Of a stretch of DNA of 64,000 nucleotides, positions 58,115 to 64,000 are shown piece after piece (positions within the stretch are counted from its first letter, which is position 1; every line of letters starts with the position of its first letter). The notes beneath the pieces are model-generated. The model did no database searches, was not told where the DNA came from, and worked only from the letters and a program-made list of their open reading frames with translations. Both the position numbers and the translations under genes were made by a program. Source of the DNA: Brachionus manjavacas (taxonomy: Eukaryota; Rotifera; Eurotatoria; Ploima; Brachionidae); contig JAHQIY010000024.1 of the NCBI GenBank assembly GCA_019054805.1, positions 310,001 to 374,000 on the forward strand. Reading direction: 5' to 3'.

Positions 58115-61100
58115 CTACCACGTCTGAAAGAAGTCTTCATTGATCATGACGCTCACTAAGTCATTCAGCTTATAAAACTTATTTGCAGACTGAAATTTAG
58201 GTTTGGAATTTAAATTTTTTTCTTCTTTGTCTTCTTTGCATTTTGATTCTGTAAATCTATTACCGTTGCTATTAAAAATTAAGCTCTGTGTCTTGTCTTC
58301 GAATATATTTTTGAATAGGTTTAACCTTGATATATTTGATGGACTAGGACTTCTTTCTTTACTTTTCATATCAAATTTTGGCCGAAAATCACTAGCTTTT
58401 CTATTAAAATTGTCAACTGGAGATGAAGCCGAAAAAGATATGTTTTTTTCGCAACTAAGATCATTTTGAGTGGGACTTGAGACGTTTTGATTTGCATTTA
58501 GCGACATTAGACTATTGTCCAGATCATTTTTTTGTGCATTTAATGAAAGCCTACAATTTTCTTGTTCTTCATCACTATTTGTATTTGAACTAAATAAGCT
58601 GATATCGCTCGTAAAATTAAGCTTATTTTCATTATTGTCACTTTTTTCATCTTCGGTCTCAGAATGTTCTTGTGAATTGCTTTGAGGTGGTGATTTTTGG
58701 CTATTTGAATTGCGATCATTCTGTCCAATTTCTTGATTAATTAACTTTAAAATGTGGACCGATTTTCTAAATGAGCGATTTCTTACTGCCTCATACAATT
58801 TATTTATTTGAATGATGCTAAGGTTATAAGCGAGAAAATCTCGGCAATCTTCATTTGTTTTTAGCTTTAAAGCAGATTGGAAAGCAGGCAATTGTTCTTG
58901 ATCGAGATGCTTTTTTATTAAATTTTGACAAAAATTTTTGAATTTCTTTGAAAGGTTTATTTTTTGAATGAGCTTGATTTTAAGATCAAATTTAATTTTT
59001 TTGACAAACAAGCAAATAAAAATTTTTTTGCATTAAAAAACTTACTTTTTCGAAAAAAAAAAGTTCCAACTTTTCATTCTCTTTAAGGCAAGAACACTTT
59101 CTGTATACGAGAATTAATCGTAAATAAAGTGACTTTGAAGCCTTCAAGCGTTTCGATTGAAACTCGACTATCTTTCTAAATTATAAGTCAAATTCAACAG
59201 TCTTTTTAGATTTTATTATTTTTAAAAAATCAGAAAGGGCTTGGACGGCCTGGAGCCTATTTCTTCCCCTTCCCAAAAAATTAAATAATATACCTCATTT
59301 TGAAGCTCTTAAAATAAGATAATAAAACTTAATTCTTATTTTAATCACAAATTAATCAAAAGTGATAGTCTCATAATTGTTCTAGTCCATAAAAATTTTA
59401 AATTTTTTGCTAGCTAAAACTTAGTTCTAAAGGGCATTGTGAATTTTCATTTTCATACATACCTTAAAAATAAAAAAATAAAATACTGTTTCAGTAATTT
59501 AAATTGGCCTTTTTAAACTGTGATGATGAAACAGCCTGAAAAAAATACGTTTCCCTAAATTCAACAAATAAAAATTAAATTTTAATTAACAGGGAAATAT
59601 GTAAATCAATATTTTGAGATTTATTTTTATCTTGCCTCTATGTTCTATTCTAATGAGAATTTTTTTTTCAATTTGTAAATTTATTTGATTTAAATGTTAC
59701 AATTGTGACATCGCTACTTAAATAATTTTGAATTAGGTGGTTAAAATTGTAAAGATTTTATTTTTCAATTCTAAATTAACATACAATTTGATCAAAAATA
59801 ATCAATCAATTGGCAAATATTTCTTCATTTTTTACTTTAAATAAGACTGCTAAATGAAACATTGTTTGTTTCATCTTTTAAATCTAAATCTGTAGTACAA
59901 ATTCCAATTTTTTTTATTTTTATTTTTTTATGAAAATTCACAATGTCGTTCTAAAGACTTAATTTTCAAAATGATCGAAAATATTTCAAAATATTCTCAA
60001 TCATTTTTGAATAATTTTCAATTATTGATAAGCATTTATTTTGAGAATGGATGCGAAAATGGACATAGTAAAATTCAAAAACAAATTGAACAAAAATTCT
60101 TCCTTTTTTGATAAATTTAAATAAAATATAAAAAAATATAATTAATTGATATTATTTTTTGTCTTATTTTAACATTTGAAAATTATGTTGTATCAACAAA
60201 GTATGCTGCGCCATTTTACAAATATATGTTTTTATTTTTAATTTAAATTTATCAAAAAAGGAAGAATTTTTGTTCAATTTGTTTTTGAATTTCACAATAC
60301 CGCGACAATGTTTGTTCCATTCCAAGAACTAATTTTATGCTTCTTTAATAAAAGTTTAAAAATTAATTTCTATATTTTTTTTGCAAATAAAACAAATAAT
60401 TTTATTTTCAGCTCTATTGATTAAAAAAGGGGACGCACAAGCCCCACTGGCACATTGGTATAATTAAATAAAAAATAAGTTAATACTTTAAAAGCGGTAT
60501 CAAATAATCGATAAAAGAAGAATTTAGATTTTCCATAAGTAATACAAAATCACAAATGTAATACACAATTGAATCTAAAAATTAAATTTTTTTTTTATTT
60601 TTAAGCATTCGAATACTTATTTTAATATACAAACCTAGATAAACAGGTATTCTGCTAATAATCGCTTTTGAAATGCTATTCTCACTGAAAAGCACTTCCA
60701 AACGAAGCATTATTTTGCATTCTTTTGAGTTTATTCGCAATGAATTGACAAACTGTGATTCATCAAGTAAATTGAGTTTATTTTTTATTTCTAAAGTGGT
60801 ATCGGTCCACATGCTCATCAGCCATGTCATGTACTCATATATCAAATTTTTTTCGGTACATTTCGAAAACAAACTACTTATAAATAATTTTCTAAACTTT
60901 CTGGCCAAGTAAAAAATACTGCTGCGAAATTCGTTCATGCTTAAAAAATGTATAATTTAGAATTTTTTTTGAATTATTGGTAGAAAATGTCTGTTTCTGG
61001 ATATATTTTTATTAAGCTAAACAGATCATTCATTAATCATAAATTTTAATTAAAAAAAAATTTTAAATTAGCAATAATCTTACAGTTCAATCAGATTTAT

Positions 61101-61547
61101 TTCGTCTTTGAACATTTCATTGTTTAAAATTTTGTAGTCATCATCATAATTCAATTTGAACAAATTGAGTTGCTGTAATGATCTTATAACCGAATAGAGC
61201 ATTAATGTATTCAAAATGCTTTCTAATTTATTTAAGTTTTGAGTAAAAAATTTTCCAAATTTTGTTGTCTGTATAATGTACAATATGCTTAGTATTACTT
61301 TCACGTATTTGAATTTGGCATTGATCGAATCCTTTTTTTGGTTATACATCAACACTTCAACACTGCATTTTGATTCAAAATGCTTTAGAATAATCAAATT
61401 TTGCTGAATTGATATAGTGTTGTTTAATTCTAGATATTTTTTGACATTTTTTGAAAATGTATCGCTTGAAGATATTGAAATAGATTTTAGTTCTGAAAAA
61501 TAAATGGTAAATGCTTTGTCTTTTTCTTCGGTTGTCGCAAAATTCAT
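58115..61547 (-). CDS. Unknown four-exon protein, about 586 aa
   Basis: Exons 61084-61547, 60631-60939, 59046-59175 and 58115-58972. The sum is 1761 nt (586 aa), all GT-AG and in frame. Start ATG at 61545-61547 follows a possible TTTAG acceptor, so an earlier exon is possible. The first 345 residues are helical without membrane spans and include YMTWLMSMWTDTTLEI, KECKIMLRLEVLF, LKASKSLYLRLILVYRKCSC and KENEKLELFFFEKLIQKINL. The rest is Ser/Asn/Glu-rich and disordered, with KSKERSPSPSN, ending with a short ordered piece (NKFYKLNDLVSVMINEDFFQ). CKIMLRLEVLF followed by the ENEKLEL..FEKL block is faintly like the Treslin/Sld3 STD domain; this is a weak guess. Intron 2 (60630-59176) holds a MITE. 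Confidence 0.55.
60064..60300. mobile_element. 237-bp MITE, about 57-bp near-perfect inverted arms
   Basis: Left arm 60064-60122 (AAATTCAAAAACAAATTGAA, through CTTCCTTTTTTGATAAATTT) is inverted at 60241-60299 with only a few differences. The middle has TGTTGTATCAACAAAGTATGC, related to the 38150 region. Non-coding; located in the intron of the preceding gene. Confidence 0.8.
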
Positions 61548-62065
61548 TCTACATATTCTAAATTTAAAAAAAAAGTAAATTTTTGACCAATTTAAACAAA
61601 AAAAAAAAGTATGCAAAAAAATAATAAATTTTAAAGCGACTAGATTATCTATTAGAGTAAAATATCAAGTGAATTGACTTGCCATTAAGGAAAAAAATAA
61701 AAAGTCCAAATTTTTTTTATTTCTAATAAAATCTAAAATATGAATTTTAAAAAAAATTTTTTTCATATTTTTTACTTTTGTTAAATCTAAAGATTTGGAT
61801 TTTGTATGTGAAATTTTAGAAATAATTTTTTATTTTCTTTCAAAACTAAATTAACAATATACAAAATTTTTATTTTATATTGTTTATCTGAACCGAGCAA
61901 ATCAAGAAGAAACAGTGCTTCCTTAGAATAAAAAAATACAAAATAAAATTTAAAATAAAGTTAAATAAGATAAAATAAAAAATAGAAAAAAAGGGTAAAT
62001 AAGTCTAAGTAATGATAAGAAAATTAAAAACGCTAAAGTTTAAATAGCTAGAGGTGAGGCATGTT
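61548..62065. other. No gene seen
   Basis: AT-rich with long A and T runs; upstream region of the 58115-61547 gene. Confidence 0.3.
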
Positions 62066-62830
62066 TGCCATTAAAAGAAGAAGTGACCAGACAGCAATTG
62101 TACCATGGAGAGAGTTATATATTCGATATATCTTGATTTGAAACCTTCTCTATATTCTTACATCTGTCTGACGATCAGTGGAACAGAATGACTCAATCCT
62201 GACTTGACATATCTCTGACTCAACTCAAAAAGTCGATTTGAGACTATAAGTAGCTTTAGTTTATTGAAGGCTTCTTGGTGCATAATATTGGGGGGTATCT
62301 TATTTCAGCTTTTAAACAACTCAAAAAATATCGAACTGCTGAATTTTGAATAACTTGTATTTTAAATGATATTATTTTCTGAGAATAAATTTAAACAAGG
62401 AATAGACTAATCCAAGATTGATCCTATCTAGGATTTGTAATGATTACCTAATGTTTTTGGGTTTAGAACCCATTTTCTATTTGAGAGATATTTTATTAAG
62501 TTAAGACTTGAATTACAGCGCTCTTTTAAATAATCCAACATTGGGCTAAATGAAATTTCCGAGTCGAATGTGATGCCTAAGATTTGGCTTTTTCCTCATT
62601 ATTTAAATTATTACCATTAATTTTAAGGTCAAGATTGATTTTACTTTAGTTTTTTACTCAAAGATCACGTAACATGACTTTTCAGTAGAAATTTTCCATT
62701 TTCCAAGCTATCTTTCGATTTCTTTTAGGTACTTATTTATCATGTTTTCAAGATTTCTTATCTTTTTGAAAATAAAAAAATTAGCTAAATCATTTGCAAA
62801 AAGAAAATTTTTATCTCAAGTGTAAAATGT
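62066..62830 (-). pseudogene. LINE reverse transcriptase remnant
   Basis: The minus strand from 62830 reads FLFANDLANFFIFKKIRNLE (active-site block FADD changed to FAND), then MINKYLKEIER, KWKISTEKSC, KILGITFDSEISFSPMLDYL and KERCNSSLNLIKYLSNRKW. Further downstream (62070-62330) is the C-terminal part in pieces. It is the same CR1/Jockey-like type as 727-1780, where the equivalent block is FFGIKFDSKLNFN. Several stops. Confidence 0.75.
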
Positions 62831-63208
62831 TTAAAAAGCTTTGAGTAGAAGAAAAAAAGAAAAAAAGTAGAAAATTTTTATTCCTCTATTAGCCTTGTTG
62901 ACAATTCTATTTGGCTTTAAATCTTTGTCACTGATTTTTCTTCATGATTATGAATTTACTTCAATACACTCAAAACTTGATTTGATTTAAAGCAGTTTTA
63001 AAATCTAAATTTTTTTTTGATATAAAATTGTTCACCCGACACATATTTCCAAGGCTGGCTTTACTCTCATCTTTCTAATATCCAAAATTTAAAGGGCTTT
63101 GTTTGTACAAGGAAATTAAAAAGCAGTTCCTACAAACCTAAATGCAAACTTTCGATTTCTGATAGTAAAACATTTTTTCTCTACCGAAATTAACTAACTA
63201 TTTGGTCA
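62831..63208. other. No gene seen
   Basis: May include the upstream part of the LINE (minus strand), but no block could be read. Confidence 0.3.
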
Positions 63209-63500
63209 GATTTTTATTTCATGAATACATTTTTTACTCTAAATTTATATGGTATTTTTTTAAGTAAAAAAATATAAAAAATAATACAAAAATTTAAGTG
63301 AATGAAAAGATTTAAGTATTTTTGTCAGAAAATGTTTTCGAAAAAAATACTTTAATCTTTTCATTCACTTAAATTTTTTAATTATTTTTTATGTAATTTT
63401 TTAATTATTTTTTATATATTCAAGCAAGCTGTTCTTCGTTTTACTTAAATTCCATACCATATAAATTTAGAGTAAAAAATGTATTCATGAAATAAAAATC
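63209..63500. mobile_element. 292-bp palindromic MITE, 47-bp perfect inverted ends
   Basis: Positions 63209-63255 and 63454-63500 are exact reverse complements, beginning GATTTTTATTTCATGAATAC. A second mirrored pair (AAATTTAAGTGAATGAAAAG against its inverse) lies at about 63292-63320 and 63356-63378. Perfect arms suggest recent activity or strong palindrome repair. No coding frame and no clear target duplication. Confidence 0.85.
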
Positions 63501-63889
63501 TTGCCATTTATTCTGCAAAAAAGCTATTTAGTGCAAGGAGAGTAATTTCAATTCAAAAAATTTTTTTGTATTCAAGAATTAGAAAGTGAATTAATTTTAG
63601 TGAAAAAAAAATTTATTTTTATTTATTGCACTCATTTATTGTTAGTAACTTTTGTATTTGATTTTGATAGATCGAGATTGCTTAAGACAAATATGCATTC
63701 ATCGTACCTACAATAGTTTATTTTAATTTTTTGTTATTTGGTATAGATTTTTCTAAAAAAATAGAAAAAAATCGCTCTAATCAAATAGTTTTACATTTTG
63801 ATGCAATTAAACTTTTTTTTTAAATTTTCGGAAGCCCTTTCGATCAAGAGAAAATTTTGTAAGTTACCGAAGATAAGTTAATCATCTAA
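63501..63889. other. No gene seen; upstream of the last gene
   Basis: AT-rich, would hold the promoter of the gene starting at 63890. Confidence 0.3.
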
Positions 63890-64000
63890 ATGAATCAAAA
63901 CGGAGCCCAAAACAACAACCCTGATCAGACAAACACTCGGTTAAATGCAAACATAGCCATAAATCAACTGAACCAAAACGCCATATTCCAACCAATTGGT
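63890..64000 (+). CDS. 5' end of an unknown gene, cut by the window edge
   Basis: ATG at 63890-63892 opens 37 codons to the end of the window without a stop. The DNA is clearly less AT-rich than its flank. The peptide is Asn/Gln-rich (MNQNGAQNNNPDQTN). No domain can be named from this stretch. Confidence 0.55.
   Translation, partial: MNQNGAQNNNPDQTNTRLNANIAINQLNQNAIFQPIG

Noticed and set aside
1..64000. CRISPR array, operon or bacterial contamination
   Set aside because: No regular spaced repeats and no Shine-Dalgarno-led gene runs; spliced eukaryotic genes span the window.

Overview
The window is AT-rich DNA (roughly three quarters A+T by eye) from a eukaryote, most likely a metazoan. The genes are interrupted by short GT-AG introns, mostly 38-80 bp plus a few kilobase-sized ones full of repeats. 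No tRNA, rRNA, operon or ribosome binding site was found. A tubulin glycylase (TTLL3/8 type), a class II PI3-kinase with C-terminal PX and C2 domains, and many decayed LINE tails fit a ciliated invertebrate. A monogonont rotifer such as Brachionus is my best guess from the look of the LINE proteins; the species is inference only.

Layout. 0-10 kb is mostly transposon wreckage (LINE reverse transcriptases on both strands, FLYWCH/SWIM pieces of a MULE transposase, a hAT transposase fragment), with one two-exon gene at 3.7-4.6 kb for a secreted, probably GPI-anchored protein with a duplicated cysteine domain. 10.3-11.6 kb holds a four-pass membrane protein and an orphan terminal exon on the other strand. 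11.7-16.8 kb is a nest of DNA transposons; two of them have exact 8-bp target duplications. 17.2-25.0 kb is the TTLL3-like gene (minus, 8 exons, 1059 aa), with a miniature LTR element in its largest intron. 26-31 kb is LINE and TIR-element remains. 31.2-31.7 kb is a small two-exon gene. 33.4-34.5 kb is a TraB-domain protein (4 exons, 306 aa), followed 283 bp later by the class II PI3-kinase (34.8-46.8 kb, 11 exons, about 1621 aa), whose long introns carry MITEs and LINEs. After it come a two-exon unknown gene (48.3-49.4 kb, minus), a LINE (50.5-51.3 kb), a two-TM small protein (51.4-52.0 kb), a DUSP23-like phosphatase (53.4-54.1 kb, minus), an unknown basic protein (54.3-54.9 kb, minus), a deleted LINE (56.2-56.8 kb), a four-exon unknown gene (58.1-61.5 kb, minus), LINE and palindromic MITE sequence, and the first 37 codons of a gene that runs off the right edge.

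The exon models for the TTLL, PI3K, TraB and DUSP genes, and for the unknown multi-exon genes, were built by hand. All keep frame across every junction, which is good evidence for them. The genes do not form an obvious pathway; the TTLL enzyme acts on cilia and the kinase on membrane lipids. The most interesting material is the three-hairpin 3' end shared by LINE copies, the duplicated-cysteine GPI-type protein, the phosphatase that lacks two catalytic features, and the MITE families that can be recognised from their terminal repeats.
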